From: Friedmanniella luteola
GTDB lineage: Bacteria; Actinomycetota; Actinomycetes; Propionibacteriales; Propionibacteriaceae
DNA length: 64,000 nt
Assembly: GCF_900105065.1 (NCBI RefSeq)
Contig: NZ_LT629749.1
Location: 682,001 to 746,000 of the forward strand
Direction of reading: 5' to 3'
In this document: piece by piece, positions 40,589 to 50,528 of the stretch
Layout: every line of letters begins with the position of its first letter
Position numbering within the stretch: position 1 is the stretch's first letter
The notes under the pieces: model-generated
Database searches by the model: none
The model's input: the letters and a program-made list of their open reading frames with translations, nothing else
What the model was told of the DNA's origin: nothing
Translations under genes and position numbers: made by a program

Positions 40589-40643
40589 GAGCGTGCTCTC
40601 TCCGGTCTCAGGTGGATCAGGCGCCGGTGACGATACGACGCAC

Positions 40644-40670
40644 TTAGCACTCCAGCATAACGACTGCCAA
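40644..40670. promoter_or_regulatory. CIRCE element (HrcA operator) before the FmdB/Ruc-like gene
   Basis: TTAGCACTC-N9-GACTGCCAA: the left arm is identical to the CIRCE consensus, the spacer is exactly nine bases, and the right arm matches GAGTGCTAA at seven of nine positions. It stands 56 bases before the FmdB start and about 64 before the divergent acylase. HrcA repression relieved by heat is expected. Confidence 0.8.
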
Positions 40671-40733
40671 CGCACCCGCGGGCCGCGGCTGCGGAGGGAG
40701 GGCGGGGACGGCCGCGGTCACTAGGCTGAGCCG

Positions 40734-43280
40734 GTGCGTCGCCTTCCCCGCTGGCTGTTGTTCCCCGCCATCGTCGTCGTGCTGGCGCTGGTCGTGCTGC
40801 CCTTCCTGGCCGTCAGCCTGGTCCGCGAGTCCACCCCGACGACGGAGGGCCGGCTCACCCTGCCCGGGCTGGGTGCTCCGGTCGAGGTGCTCCGTGACGC
40901 CAGCGGCGTCCCGCACGTCTACGCCGACAACCCGGAGGACCTCTTCGAGGCCCAGGGCTTCGTGGCCGCCCAGGACCGGTTCTTCGAGATGGACTTCCGC
41001 CGTCACCTGGCCGCGGGTCGGCTGGCCGAGCTGTTCGGGGAGTCGCAGGTGAGCACGGACGCCTACGTCCGCACGCTGGGCTGGCGCCGGGTGGCCGAGC
41101 AGGAGCTGCGCCTGCTGTCCTCCTCGACCCGCCGCTACCTGGACGCCTACGCGGCCGGGGTCAACGGCTACCTGCGCGAGCGGTCACCCGCCGAGCTGTC
41201 CCTCGAGTACCGCTTGCTCGGGGTCCAGGGGCTGCGCGGTGCCCCGGAGGCGTGGACGGCCGCCGACTCGCTGGCGTGGCTCAAGGTGATGGCCTGGCAG
41301 CTCGGGTCCAACCAGGACGACGAGGCCTCCCGCGGCCTGCTGAGCGCCACCCTCGGCCCCGGCCGGGTCGCCGAGCTCTACCCGCAGCACCCGCTGGAGG
41401 GCTACGACCCGATCCTCGACCGTGGCGACGTCCGCGGACGGGCCTTCGACCCGGACGCGGCGCTGGTCTCCGGTCGGCCGGCCCCGGCCGGGCTCTCCCG
41501 GGCCCAGCTGCAGGCCGCCCAGCCGGCCCTCGCCGGTGCGGCCGCGGTCGACCGGCTGCTGCCCGCCGTCCTCGGCACGGCCGACGGGGCCGGCGGCATC
41601 GGCTCCAACTCCTTCGTCGTGGCGGGCTCCCGGACGGCCAGCGGGAAGGCGCTGCTGTCCAACGACCCGCACCTGGCCACCTCCATCCCCTCGACCTTCG
41701 CCCAGGTCGGGCTGCACTGCCGCACGGTGTCGAAGGCGTGCCCGTTCGACGTCTCCGGCTTCAGCCTCGCCGCCGTGCCGGGCGTGGTGATCGGCCACAA
41801 CAGCGCGGTCGCCTGGGGGATGACCACCAGCTACGCCGACGTGCAGGACCTCTACCTCGAGCAGGTCCAGGGCGACACGGTCCGCCGCGGTCCGGTGTAC
41901 GAGCCGCTGGAGCAGCGCACCGAGGAGATCCGCGTCCGCGGCGAGGACCAGCCGCGCGCCCTGCGGATCCGCTCGTCGCGGCACGGGCCGCTGCTGTCCG
42001 ACGTCAGCGCCGCGCTGCAGCGGGTGGGGGCGCAGCGCGGGGAGTCGGGCGGCTCGGGCTACGCCGTGTCCGTCGCCTGGGTCGGCTCCACCCCGGGCCG
42101 CACCATGGACGCGCTGCTGGGGCTCAACCGGGCCCAGGACTTCCGCCAGTTCCGGGCCGCGCTGGCGCTGCTGTCCGCGCCGTCGCAGAACTTCGTCTAC
42201 GCCGACACCGCCGGGAACATCGGTTACCAGCTGCCCGGCGACCTGCCGGTCCGGGGCCGGGGCGACGGCCGGACGCCGTCCCCGGGCTGGGACGAGCGGT
42301 ACGACTGGACGGGCCGGATCCCGTTCGCCCAGCTGCCCTACACCTACAACCCGCCGAGCGGCTACCTGGTGGCGGCCAACCAGCAGGTCATCGGCCGGCA
42401 GTACCCCTACCCGGTCGGCTCCGGCTACTCCTACGGCTGGCGGAGCCAGGAGATCCGCGACCGGCTGGCCGACGCGCCCCCGCTGACCCTCGACGCGGCG
42501 GAGCAGATCTTCTACGACGAGACGGTGCGGCCCGCCGCCGCTCTCGTCCCGGCCCTGCTGAAGGTGCGGGTGGCCGACCCGTGGGTCGCCGAGGGGCAGC
42601 GCACGCTCGTCGGCTGGGACTACAGCGCCTCGGCCGACTCCGCGCCCGCCGCCTTCTACAACGTCGTCGTGCACGACCTGCTCGAGCTCACCTTCCGCGA
42701 CGAGCTGCCGCAGGACCAGTGGCCGCACGGCGGCGACCGGTGGTACGCCGTCCTCGACAGGCTGCTGGCCGACCCGGACAACGCCTGGTGGGACGACGTC
42801 ACGACCCCGCAGGTCGAGCGGCGCGACGACATCCTGCTGGCGGCGATGACCGACGCCCGCTCCGAGATCACCTCGCTGATGTCCCGCGACCCCGACGGCT
42901 GGCGCTGGGGTCACCTGCACCAGGTGCGGCTCGAGAGCCTGACGCTCGGCCAGAGCGGCATCGCCCCGGTCGAGGCGCTGTTCAACCGAGGGCACTACCC
43001 GGTGGGCGGCGGCCCGGCCGTCGTCAACGCCCTGGGCTACGACGACCTGCTCGGGTACGGGGTGACGACGGCCCCGACGATGCGGATGCTGGTCGACCTC
43101 GGGGCGCTCGACGGGTCGCGCTGGATCAACCAGAGCGGGGTCTCCGGGCACGCGTTCGCCGAGCACTACGACGACCAGACCGAGCTGTGGGCGACCAACC
43201 AGATGCTGCCCTTCGTCAGCTCCCGGCCCGCGGTGGAGGCCGCGACGGCGGACCGGCTGGAGCTGGTGCCCGGCGGCTGA
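40734..43280 (+). CDS. penicillin acylase family protein (Ntn hydrolase)
   Basis: An 848-residue extracytoplasmic amidase. Residues 7-30 form an N-terminal membrane segment. The alpha-subunit region follows, then the autocleavage site between G290 and S291 in GGIGSNSFVVAG, where Ser becomes the N-terminal nucleophile. Later hallmarks are LLSNDPHL and GHNSAVAWGMTT. Substrates could be beta-lactams, acyl-homoserine lactones or other N-acyl compounds; none is implied by context. A leaderless -10 TAGGCT is six bases before the GTG. Confidence 0.9.
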   Translation: MRRLPRWLLFPAIVVVLALVVLPFLAVSLVRESTPTTEGRLTLPGLGAPVEVLRDASGVPHVYADNPEDLFEAQGFVAAQDRFFEMDFRRHLAAGRLAELFGESQVSTDAYVRTLGWRRVAEQELRLLSSSTRRYLDAYAAGVNGYLRERSPAELSLEYRLLGVQGLRGAPEAWTAADSLAWLKVMAWQLGSNQDDEASRGLLSATLGPGRVAELYPQHPLEGYDPILDRGDVRGRAFDPDAALVSGRPAPAGLSRAQLQAAQPALAGAAAVDRLLPAVLGTADGAGGIGSNSFVVAGSRTASGKALLSNDPHLATSIPSTFAQVGLHCRTVSKACPFDVSGFSLAAVPGVVIGHNSAVAWGMTTSYADVQDLYLEQVQGDTVRRGPVYEPLEQRTEEIRVRGEDQPRALRIRSSRHGPLLSDVSAALQRVGAQRGESGGSGYAVSVAWVGSTPGRTMDALLGLNRAQDFRQFRAALALLSAPSQNFVYADTAGNIGYQLPGDLPVRGRGDGRTPSPGWDERYDWTGRIPFAQLPYTYNPPSGYLVAANQQVIGRQYPYPVGSGYSYGWRSQEIRDRLADAPPLTLDAAEQIFYDETVRPAAALVPALLKVRVADPWVAEGQRTLVGWDYSASADSAPAAFYNVVVHDLLELTFRDELPQDQWPHGGDRWYAVLDRLLADPDNAWWDDVTTPQVERRDDILLAAMTDARSEITSLMSRDPDGWRWGHLHQVRLESLTLGQSGIAPVEALFNRGHYPVGGGPAVVNALGYDDLLGYGVTTAPTMRMLVDLGALDGSRWINQSGVSGHAFAEHYDDQTELWATNQMLPFVSSRPAVEAATADRLELVPGG

Positions 43281-43281
43281 G

Positions 43282-43295
43282 CCCGCAGCTGCGGG
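43282..43295. terminator. palindrome after the acylase gene
   Basis: CCCGCAGCTGCGGG is a perfect 14-bp palindrome two bases after the stop, followed by a second GC-rich stem (AGGCC...GGCCT). Together they probably end the acylase transcript before the ileS promoter. The remaining sequence up to 43388 shows no gene. Confidence 0.5.
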
Positions 43296-43395
43296 AGGAC
43301 GGCAGGCCGGCGGGCCTCGTCCGGTGTCGTCCTCCCGCCGCTCCCGCCCCGCCCGGAATGCGTTGGCCGACCACCCGGCCGACGGGCCTAGAATG

Positions 43396-43602
43396 GCGGC
43401 ACAGGCAGTGATCCGGCCATCACCGGTGAGCCTCCGGAAGAACGGGCCGCCAGGCCTCACTAGAACCGGACGGGTGGGCCCGTCATCGCCTTCGACCCAG
43501 AGCGGTCGTCCTCCGGTGCACCGGCGGGCGGCAAGCGAGGTGGTACCGCGGCGGTGACGTCGTCCTCGTGCAGGCAGCAGCCCACGAGGAAGAGACGTCC
43601 CG
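43396..43602 (+). promoter_or_regulatory. T-box riboswitch of ileS, translational type
   Basis: A -10 TAGAAT (43389-43394) precedes the leader. A short stem I holds CCGGCCATCACCGG, with ATC at 43419-43421 as the likely Ile specifier. The T-box core GCGAGGTGGTACCGCGG lies at 43535-43551 and contains the TGG that meets uncharged tRNA. TCCTCGTG (43563-43570) is perfectly complementary to CACGAGGA (43583-43590), which carries the ribosome site, so the hairpin hides it. Uncharged tRNA-Ile should free translation of ileS. Confidence 0.92.
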
Positions 43603-46600
43603 ATGACCTACCCGAAGCAGACGACCGGACCGTCGACCCCGGACCCCGTCGAAGGGTCGACGAGCATTCCGTCGAGCCCGCGGTTCCCGGAGCTGGAGGA
43701 GCGGGTGCTCGCGTTCTGGAAGGCCGACGACACCTTCACGGCCTCCGTGGAGCGCAACCCGGCCGGGGAGAACGGCAGCAACGAGTTCGTCTTCTACGAC
43801 GGCCCGCCCTTCGCGAACGGCCTGCCGCACTACGGCCACCTGCTGACCGGCTACGTCAAGGACATCGTGCCGCGCTACCAGACGATGCGCGGCCGGCACG
43901 TCGAGCGCCGGTTCGGCTGGGACTGCCACGGCCTGCCCGCCGAGCTGGAGTCGATGCGCCAGCTGGGGCTGAAGACGAAGGACGAGATCCTCGAGCTGGG
44001 CATCGACAAGTTCAACGACGCCTGCCGGGAGTCGGTGCTGCGCTACACCGACGAGTGGCAGGCCTACGTCACCCGCCAGGCGCGCTGGGTCGACTTCGAG
44101 CACGACTACAAGACTCTCGACATCTCCTACATGGAGAGCGTGCTCTGGGCCCTCAAGACCCTGTACGACAAGGGCCTGGTCTACGAGGGCCTGCGGGTGC
44201 TGCCCTACTGCTGGAACGACGAGACGCCGCTGTCCAGCCACGAGCTGCGGATGGACGACGAGGTCTACCAGAACCGGCAGGACCCGGCCGTCACCGTCGG
44301 CTTCCGGCTGGAGACCGGCGAGCTGGCGCTGATCTGGACGACGACGCCCTGGACCCTGCCCAGCAACCTCGCCATGGCCGTCAACCCGGCCATCGACTAC
44401 GTCGTCGTCGAGCACACCGGCGAGGACGGGCGCAGCGAGCGGTACGTCCTCGCCGAGTCCCGGCTGGCCGCCTACGCCCGTGAGCTGGGCGAGGACGCCG
44501 CCGACCACGTCGTCGAGCGGCTGAAGGGCGCCGACCTGCTGGGCCGCCGCTACACCCCGCCGTTCCGCTACTTCGTCGGCACCGAGAACGCCCACGTGGT
44601 GCTGGCCGCCGACTACGTGACCACCGAGGACGGCACCGGCCTCGTGCACATCGCCCCCGCCTTCGGCGAGGAGGACAAGGCCGTCACCGACGCGGCCGGG
44701 ATCGCCGTCGTCGTCCCCGTCGACGCGGCCGGCAGGTTCACCGCCGAGGTGCCCGAGTACGCCGGCCTGCAGGTCTTCGACGCCAACCTGGCGATCATCG
44801 ACGACCTGCGCGCGGCGACCGGCTCGGTCTCCCCGGGCACGGTGCTGCTGCGCCGCGAGACCTACGACCACCCCTACCCGCACTGCTGGCGCTGCAAGAA
44901 CCCGCTGATCTACAAGGCCGTCTCCAGCTGGTTCGTCGCCGTGACCGCGATCAAGGAGCGGATGGTCCAGCTCAACGACCAGATCACCTGGGTGCCCGAG
45001 CACGTCAAGGACGGCCAGTTCGGCAAGTGGCTGGCCGGCGCCCGGGACTGGTCGATCAGCCGCAACCGCTTCTGGGGCAGCCCGATCCCGATCTGGAAGT
45101 CCGACGACCCGGCCCACCCGCGCGTCGACGTCTACGGCTCCATCGCCGAGCTGGAGGCCGACTTCGGCGTCGAGGTGACCGACCTGCACCGGCCCTACGT
45201 CGACCAGCTGACCCGGCCGAACCCCGACGACCCGACGGGGCGCTCGACCATGCGCCGGATCGAGGACGTCCTCGACGTCTGGTTCGACTCGGGCTCGATG
45301 CCCTACGCCCAGGTGCACTACCCGTTCGAGAACGCCGACTGGTTCGAGCACCACTACCCGGGCGACTTCATCGTCGAGTACATCGGCCAGACGCGCGGCT
45401 GGTTCTACACGATGCACGTGCTGGCCACCGCCCTCTTCGACCGGCCCGCGTTCCAGAACTGCATCAGCCACGGCATCGTGCTGGGCAGCGACGGGCAGAA
45501 GATGAGCAAGTCGCTGCGCAACTACCCCGACGTCAGCGAGGTGTTCGACCGCGACGGCGCCGACGCGATGCGCTGGTTCCTGATGTCGTCGCCGATCCTG
45601 CGGGGCGGCAACCTCGTCGTCACCGAGCAGGGCATCCGCGAGGGCGTCCGGCAGGTGATGATCCCGCTCTGGAACGCCTGGTACTTCTTCTCCCTGTACG
45701 CCAACGTGGCCGACGGTGGAGGCGACGGTGCGGGCGCGCCCTCGAGCCCCGGGCGGGGCTACGAGGCGCAGGAGCGCTACGACTCCGACGACGTCCTCGA
45801 CCGCTACGTCCTCGCCAAGCTGCGCGACCTCGTGGAGACGCTCACCACCGAGCTCGACCGCCTCGAGGTGGCCGCCGCCTGCGACGCCACCCGCGGCTTC
45901 CTCGAGGTGCTCTCGAACTGGTACATCCGGCGCTCCCGCGAGCGGTTCTGGGACGGTGGGTCCGCCGCCTCGCACGCCGCGTTCGACACCCTGCGCACGG
46001 TGCTGGAGGTGCTCTGCCGGGCGATCGCCCCGCTGCTGCCGCTGACCACCGAGGAGATCTGGCGCGGCCTGACCGGCGGCCGCTCGGTGCACCTGACCGA
46101 CTGGCCGGACGCCGCGCTGCTGCCCGCCGACGACGCCCTGGTCGCCGCGATGGACCGGGTCCGCGAGGTCTGCTCGACCGGCTCCGGCCTGCGCAAGGCC
46201 GAGAACCTCCGCGTCCGGCTGCCGCTGGCCAAGCTGACCGTGGTGGCCGACGACGCGGCCGCGCTGGAGCCCTTCCGCAGCCTCGTCGCCGACGAGCTCA
46301 ACGTGCGGACGGTCGAGCTCACCCACGTCGACGCCGGCGACGCGTCCGCCTTCGGGGTGCGGCAGACCCTGCAGGTCAACGCCCGCGCCGCCGGCCCGCG
46401 GCTGGGCAAGCAGGTGCAGGTCGCCATCAGGGGCAGCAAGAGCGGCGACTGGTCGGTGGCCGACGACGGCACCGTCACCGCCGGCGGCATCGCGCTGGTC
46501 GAGGGGGAGTACACGCTGCAGACCGTCGTGGCCGACGCCGACCCGTCCGACCAGCGCGCGGTCGCGATGCTCCCGGGCGGCGGCTTCGTCATCCTCGACA

Positions 46601-46878
46601 CCGCGGTCACCCCCGAGCTCGCCGCCGAGGGCCTGGCCCGCGACGTCATCCGGGCCGTGCAGCAGGCCCGCCGCGAGGCGGGGTTCGAGGTCAGCGACCG
46701 GATCGCGCTCACCCTGGGCGGCGGGGCGGACCTGGTCGCGGCGGTGCACACGCACGCCGCCCTGATCCGGACCGAGACCCTGGCCACCTCGCTCGAGGCC
46801 GCCGAGCAGCCGCTCGGGCCGGACGCCGTCGACATCGGCGACAAGCAGCGCGTGGCGGTCACGGTCAGCCGGGCCTGA
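43603..46878 (+). CDS. ileS: isoleucyl-tRNA synthetase
   Basis: A 1091-residue class I synthetase that charges tRNA-Ile. The HIGH-type signature is [17 protein letters not shown], the editing domain lies between about 190 and 410 ([13 protein letters not shown]), and KMSKS is seen in [13 protein letters not shown]. The C-terminal tRNA-binding region follows a Gly/Pro linker. Length and the HYGH form suggest the longer, eukaryote-like IleRS branch. Expression is controlled by the T-box leader; ATG 43603 is preceded by GAGGAAGAG. Confidence 0.97.
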   Translation: MTYPKQTTGPSTPDPVEGSTSIPSSPRFPELEERVLAFWKADDTFTASVERNPAGENGSNEFVFYDGPPFANGLPHYGHLLTGYVKDIVPRYQTMRGRHVERRFGWDCHGLPAELESMRQLGLKTKDEILELGIDKFNDACRESVLRYTDEWQAYVTRQARWVDFEHDYKTLDISYMESVLWALKTLYDKGLVYEGLRVLPYCWNDETPLSSHELRMDDEVYQNRQDPAVTVGFRLETGELALIWTTTPWTLPSNLAMAVNPAIDYVVVEHTGEDGRSERYVLAESRLAAYARELGEDAADHVVERLKGADLLGRRYTPPFRYFVGTENAHVVLAADYVTTEDGTGLVHIAPAFGEEDKAVTDAAGIAVVVPVDAAGRFTAEVPEYAGLQVFDANLAIIDDLRAATGSVSPGTVLLRRETYDHPYPHCWRCKNPLIYKAVSSWFVAVTAIKERMVQLNDQITWVPEHVKDGQFGKWLAGARDWSISRNRFWGSPIPIWKSDDPAHPRVDVYGSIAELEADFGVEVTDLHRPYVDQLTRPNPDDPTGRSTMRRIEDVLDVWFDSGSMPYAQVHYPFENADWFEHHYPGDFIVEYIGQTRGWFYTMHVLATALFDRPAFQNCISHGIVLGSDGQKMSKSLRNYPDVSEVFDRDGADAMRWFLMSSPILRGGNLVVTEQGIREGVRQVMIPLWNAWYFFSLYANVADGGGDGAGAPSSPGRGYEAQERYDSDDVLDRYVLAKLRDLVETLTTELDRLEVAAACDATRGFLEVLSNWYIRRSRERFWDGGSAASHAAFDTLRTVLEVLCRAIAPLLPLTTEEIWRGLTGGRSVHLTDWPDAALLPADDALVAAMDRVREVCSTGSGLRKAENLRVRLPLAKLTVVADDAAALEPFRSLVADELNVRTVELTHVDAGDASAFGVRQTLQVNARAAGPRLGKQVQVAIRGSKSGDWSVADDGTVTAGGIALVEGEYTLQTVVADADPSDQRAVAMLPGGGFVILDTAVTPELAAEGLARDVIRAVQQARREAGFEVSDRIALTLGGGADLVAAVHTHAALIRTETLATSLEAAEQPLGPDAVDIGDKQRVAVTVSRA

Positions 46879-46904
46879 CCGCGCCGTCGCCGGGAGGGAC
46901 CGAG

Positions 46905-47177
46905 ATGGCTGTGATCCGCCGCCGGGTGGTCGTCACCGGGCGGGTGCAGGGCGTGTTCTTCCGCGACAGCACCCGCCGGGAGGCGCGCCGCCGGCGGGTC
47001 TCCGGCTGGGTGACCAACCGGGAGGACGGCAGCGTCGAGGCCGTCTTCGAGGGCGAGCCCGACGCCGTCGACGCGATGATCGCCTGGACCCGCCGGGGGC
47101 CGGTGAGGGCGCGGGTCGACCGCCAGACCGTCACCGAGGAGGAGCCGACCGGCGCTTCCGGGTTCGCGGTGGTCTGA
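46905..47177 (+). CDS. acyP: acylphosphatase
   Basis: A 90-residue acylphosphatase that hydrolyses carboxyl-phosphate bonds. The catalytic Arg is in VVTGRVQGVFFRDSTRREA, and the catalytic Asn in GWVTNREDGSVE; both positions are standard. It starts 26 bases after ileS with GGGAGGGA upstream and is probably co-transcribed. Its four-base gap to the convergent cyclo-ligase gene leaves no room for a separate terminator. Confidence 0.92.
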   Translation: MAVIRRRVVVTGRVQGVFFRDSTRREARRRRVSGWVTNREDGSVEAVFEGEPDAVDAMIAWTRRGPVRARVDRQTVTEEEPTGASGFAVV

Positions 47178-47181
47178 GGGG

Positions 47182-47787
47182 TCAGCGCACGCAGGGCAGC
47201 AGCGCCTCGGGCGTCACGATGGCGTCGACCGGCCGGTCCCACGCCTGGGCGGGGATGGTCTCGAGCACCTCGTCGGCGTTGAGCAGCACCCAGACCGGCG
47301 CGCCCGGGTCCGCCGACACCAGCGCCCGGTCGTACCAGCCGCCGCCCCGGCCCAGCCGGTCGCCGCGCCGGTTCGCGGCCAGCCCCGGGCACAGCACCAG
47401 CTCGGCGCGGGACAGGCCGCCGTCGGGCAGCGGGCCGGTGGTCGGCTCGAGGATCCCGTGCCGACCCAGCCGCAGGGCGTCCGGACCGCCGTACGGTGCC
47501 CACGCCGGCGCGGGACCGAGGCTCAGCACGGGCAGCAGGACCTCCACCCCGTGGGCCGCCAGCCAGCCGACCAGCTGCAGGGTCCCCGGCTCGACCCCGG
47601 TGGAGAGGTAGGCGGCGACGGTGCGCGGCAGGGTGGTGGCCAGGGCCTCGTCGACGACGGCCAGCCGGGCCTCGTCGTCCGCCGTCCGCTGCTCGGGGCG
47701 GCGGCTCTCGCGGCGCAGCTGGACGGCGTGCCGGAGCACCTGCTTCGCCCCGCTCAGGGCGTCGTCGTCGGCAGCGGTCGCGGGCAC
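47182..47787 (-). CDS. 5-formyltetrahydrofolate cyclo-ligase
   Basis: A 201-residue MTHFS enzyme, converting 5-formyl-THF to 5,10-methenyl-THF with ATP. The signature LGRGGGWYDRAL and the upstream VLCPGLAANRRGDR fit. The N-terminal basic helix (KQVLRHAVQLRRESRR) is typical. Its GTG start is leaderless with TAGCAT six bases before. Its location beside moeA, FmdB and SepX genes matches a conserved mycobacterial neighbourhood. Confidence 0.92.
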   Translation of the reverse strand: MPATAADDDALSGAKQVLRHAVQLRRESRRPEQRTADDEARLAVVDEALATTLPRTVAAYLSTGVEPGTLQLVGWLAAHGVEVLLPVLSLGPAPAWAPYGGPDALRLGRHGILEPTTGPLPDGGLSRAELVLCPGLAANRRGDRLGRGGGWYDRALVSADPGAPVWVLLNADEVLETIPAQAWDRPVDAIVTPEALLPCVR

Positions 47788-47793
47788 GCCTCC

Positions 47794-47823
47794 ATGCTAG
47801 GGATGCCCTCGGGGCCCTAGCAT
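47794..47823. promoter_or_regulatory. symmetric back-to-back leaderless promoters
   Basis: ATGCTAGGG (47794-47802) and CCCTAGCAT (47815-47823) form a 9-bp inverted repeat. Each arm contains a -10 TAGCAT for the gene on its side. The minus-strand GTG (47787) begins six bases away, the plus-strand GTG (47831) seven. Only 43 bases separate the two start codons. Confidence 0.75.
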
Positions 47824-47830
47824 CGTGCCG

Positions 47831-49489
47831 GTGACCGCAGCCAACTCCGCCCCGACGAGCCACGACCGCGACTGGTGGCGCCAGGCCGTCGTCTACCAGG
47901 TCTACCCGCGCAGCTTCGCCGACAGCAACGGCGACGGCATCGGCGACCTGCCCGGCCTCACCTCGCGGATGGACTACCTGGCCGACCTCGGCGTGGACGC
48001 CGTCTGGTTGAGCCCGTTCTACCCCTCGGCCCTCGCCGACGGCGGCTACGACGTCGCCGACTACCGCGACGTCGCCCCCGAGCTGGGCACGCTGGCCGAC
48101 TTCGACGCCCTGGTGGCGGCGGCGAAGGCGCGCGGGCTCAAGGTCGTCGTCGACATCGTCCCCAACCACACCTCGGACCTGCACGTCTGGTTCCAGGAGG
48201 CGCTGGCGTCCCCGCCCGGCTCCGCCGCCCGCGCGCGCTACATCTTCCGCGACGGGCTGGGCCCCGACGGCGCCGAGCCGCCGTCGGACTGGATCTCCCA
48301 CTTCGGCGGTCCCGCGTGGACACGGGTGCCGGACGGCCAGTGGTACTGCCACCTCTTCGCGCCCGAGCAGCCGGACCTCGACTGGGGCAACCCCGAGGTG
48401 CACGAGGACTTCCTCACCACGCTGCGCTTCTGGGCCGACCGTGGCGTCGACGGCTACCGGGTCGACGTCGCGCACGCGCTGGCCAAGGACCTGTCCGAGC
48501 CGCTGCGCAGCAAGCCGACGCTGGAGGACGAGGGCGTGCCCCTCGACGGCACCGACCCGCTGTACGACCGCGACGAGGTGCACGAGATCTACGCCGAGTG
48601 GCGCCGGGAGGTCTTCGACCGCTACGACCCGCCGCGCACCGCCGTCGCCGAGGCCTTCGCGCCGTCGGAGCGCCGGGCGCTGTACGCCCGTCCCACCGAG
48701 CTCGGCCAGGCGTTCAACTTCGACCTCCTCAAGGCCGACTTCGGCGCCGAGGACTTCCGCACGGTGATCGACTTCTGCCTCGGTGAGGCCGAGCGGGCCG
48801 GCTCGTCCACCACCTGGGTGCTGTCCAACCACGACGTCGTCCGGCACGCCACCCGCTACGGGCTGCCGCGGGGCGTCGACCTGGACGCCTGGCTGATGGG
48901 CGAGGGCCAGGTGCCGCCGCTCGACGAGGCGCAGGGGCTGCGGCGGGCCCGGGCGGCGACGCTGCTGATGCTGGCCCTGCCCGGCTCGTCCTACCTCTAC
49001 CAGGGGGAGGAGCTCGGCCTCCACGAGGTGGCCGACATCCCGCTCGGCGCGCTGCAGGACCCGATCTGGCTGCGGACGCTCAACACCAAGAAGGGCCGCG
49101 ACGGCGCCCGGGTCCCACTGCCCTGGTCCGACGAGGGCGCCTCCTACGGGTTCGGCTCCGGCGCGGCCTGGCTGCCGCAGCCGGCCGCGTTCTCCCGGAC
49201 CGCGGTCTCGGCGCAGCGCGGCGCCGCCGGCTCCACGCTGGAGCTGTACACGCAGGCGCTGCGGCTGCGGCGCACCCTGCAGGGACCGGAGTCGCTGACC
49301 TGGCTGCCGGCCGGGGACGAGGTGCTGCACCTCGAGCGCCCGGGCGGCTGGCACTGCGTGATGAACTTCGGCAGCGACCCGGCGCCGCTGCCCGAGGGTC
49401 AGCTGCTGCTGAGCAGCGCGGCCGCCCCGGTCGTCGACCAGCTGCCGGGGGAGACGACGGTCTGGCTCACTCGTCCTCGTCCGGCGTGA
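47831..49489 (+). CDS. GH13 alpha-glucosidase
   Basis: A 552-residue cytoplasmic GH13 enzyme, related to oligo-1,6-glucosidase and alpha-glucosidases. It begins [28 protein letters not shown]. Regions I-IV are [19 protein letters not shown] (nucleophile Asp), AVAEAF (acid Glu) and [10 protein letters not shown]. It should release glucose from maltose- or isomaltose-type oligosaccharides. I place the start at GTG 47831 because TAGCAT ends seven bases before; GTG 47825 is in frame but inside the expected initiation region. Its last 23 bases overlap the convergent Nei gene. Confidence 0.9.
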   Translation: MTAANSAPTSHDRDWWRQAVVYQVYPRSFADSNGDGIGDLPGLTSRMDYLADLGVDAVWLSPFYPSALADGGYDVADYRDVAPELGTLADFDALVAAAKARGLKVVVDIVPNHTSDLHVWFQEALASPPGSAARARYIFRDGLGPDGAEPPSDWISHFGGPAWTRVPDGQWYCHLFAPEQPDLDWGNPEVHEDFLTTLRFWADRGVDGYRVDVAHALAKDLSEPLRSKPTLEDEGVPLDGTDPLYDRDEVHEIYAEWRREVFDRYDPPRTAVAEAFAPSERRALYARPTELGQAFNFDLLKADFGAEDFRTVIDFCLGEAERAGSSTTWVLSNHDVVRHATRYGLPRGVDLDAWLMGEGQVPPLDEAQGLRRARAATLLMLALPGSSYLYQGEELGLHEVADIPLGALQDPIWLRTLNTKKGRDGARVPLPWSDEGASYGFGSGAAWLPQPAAFSRTAVSAQRGAAGSTLELYTQALRLRRTLQGPESLTWLPAGDEVLHLERPGGWHCVMNFGSDPAPLPEGQLLLSSAAAPVVDQLPGETTVWLTRPRPA

Positions 49490-50390
49490 CCGTCGCGTCG
49501 TCCACCGCGGAGGCCAGCTCGGCGCCGGCCCCGCGGGCGTCGGTCCGCGGCTCGGGCTGGCAGCGCGGGCACCAGAAGAGGTTGCGGGTCACCATCACCG
49601 CGTGGGCGATCGGGGTGTCGCAGCGGCGGCAGGGCTCACCGGTCCGCCGGTAGACGTAGTGCGCGTCGACCCGGCGGGCGGGACCCGAGCGGCGCTCCCG
49701 GTCGTCGGGGTCGGTGGTGATGATCTTGCCGCTGCGCACGCCGGCGCGCATCAGCCGGACGAGGTCCTCCCACATGTCCAGCCAGACCACCGGGTCGAGG
49801 TCGCGGCCCGCGAGGTAGGGGTGGACGCCGTGCCGGAACAGGATCTCCGCGCGGTAGACGTTGCCGACCCCGGCCAGCACGGTCTGGTTCATCAGCAGCG
49901 CGCCCAGCGCGGTGCGGCTGCGCGCCAGCCTGGCCTGGGCCAGCGCCGGGTCGGACCCCGGCCGCAGCGGGTCCGGCCCCAGCTTGGCGGCGACGGCGTC
50001 CTTCTCCCCGCGGGTGATCACCTCGCAGGTGATCGGTCCCCGCAGGTCGAGGTAGCCGACGTCGCCCTGCAGCCGCAGCCGGAGGGCGCCGCGGGGCTCC
50101 GGCGCGGGCAGGTGGCCCTCGGTGAACTTGCCGTACAGGCCCAGGTGGACGTGCAGGTACAGGTCGTCGCGGGGGGCGCGGGCGCTCGGCTCCCCGCCGG
50201 GGGCGGAGGCCCGCCCGTACCGGTGGAAGAGGTGCTTGCCGTAGGCGTCGGTGCCCTCGAGGGTGCGGCCGTCGAGCAGGGCGGCGCCGCCGTCGAAGCG
50301 GCCCTGCGGGCTCGAGGCGTGCAGCGTCTGACCGCCGAACAGCTTCGCGTGCCGTCGGGCCAGGCGGTGGATCGTATGTCCTTCGGGCAC
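49467..50390 (-). CDS. nei: Fpg/Nei family DNA glycosylase (endonuclease VIII)
   Basis: A 307-residue DNA repair glycosylase/AP lyase that removes oxidised bases. The N-terminal PEGHTIHRLARRH supplies the catalytic Pro and Glu after Met removal. A helix-two-turn-helix follows (MNQTVLAGVGNVYRAEILFRHGVHP, read in parts), and the C-terminal zinc finger is PCRRCDTPI...FWCPRCQP. The PEGHT form is that of actinobacterial Nei1. The acidic tail extends past the finger. GTG 50390 is leaderless, with TACAGT seven bases before it. The end overlaps the glucosidase gene. Confidence 0.93.
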   Translation of the reverse strand: MPEGHTIHRLARRHAKLFGGQTLHASSPQGRFDGGAALLDGRTLEGTDAYGKHLFHRYGRASAPGGEPSARAPRDDLYLHVHLGLYGKFTEGHLPAPEPRGALRLRLQGDVGYLDLRGPITCEVITRGEKDAVAAKLGPDPLRPGSDPALAQARLARSRTALGALLMNQTVLAGVGNVYRAEILFRHGVHPYLAGRDLDPVVWLDMWEDLVRLMRAGVRSGKIITTDPDDRERRSGPARRVDAHYVYRRTGEPCRRCDTPIAHAVMVTRNLFWCPRCQPEPRTDARGAGAELASAVDDATVTPDEDE

Positions 50391-50528
50391 GCAGGCGACT
50401 GTAGTGCGCGCCCCCCAACTCCCCGAGGTGTCGCGAGCCCGCCGACCCCGGGGTCGACGGGCTTCTGGCCAGTCGGCACGGGCCCCGGTTCGGCGCCTCG
50501 CGGAGGAGCGGGATCTAGGGTGGCCGGT

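Noticed and set aside
43483-46755. A 1090-codon open frame antisense to ileS
   Set aside because: High GC removes stops in the antisense frame. Composition is low-complexity Gly/Arg/Asp/Val, and ileS with all class I motifs explains the region.
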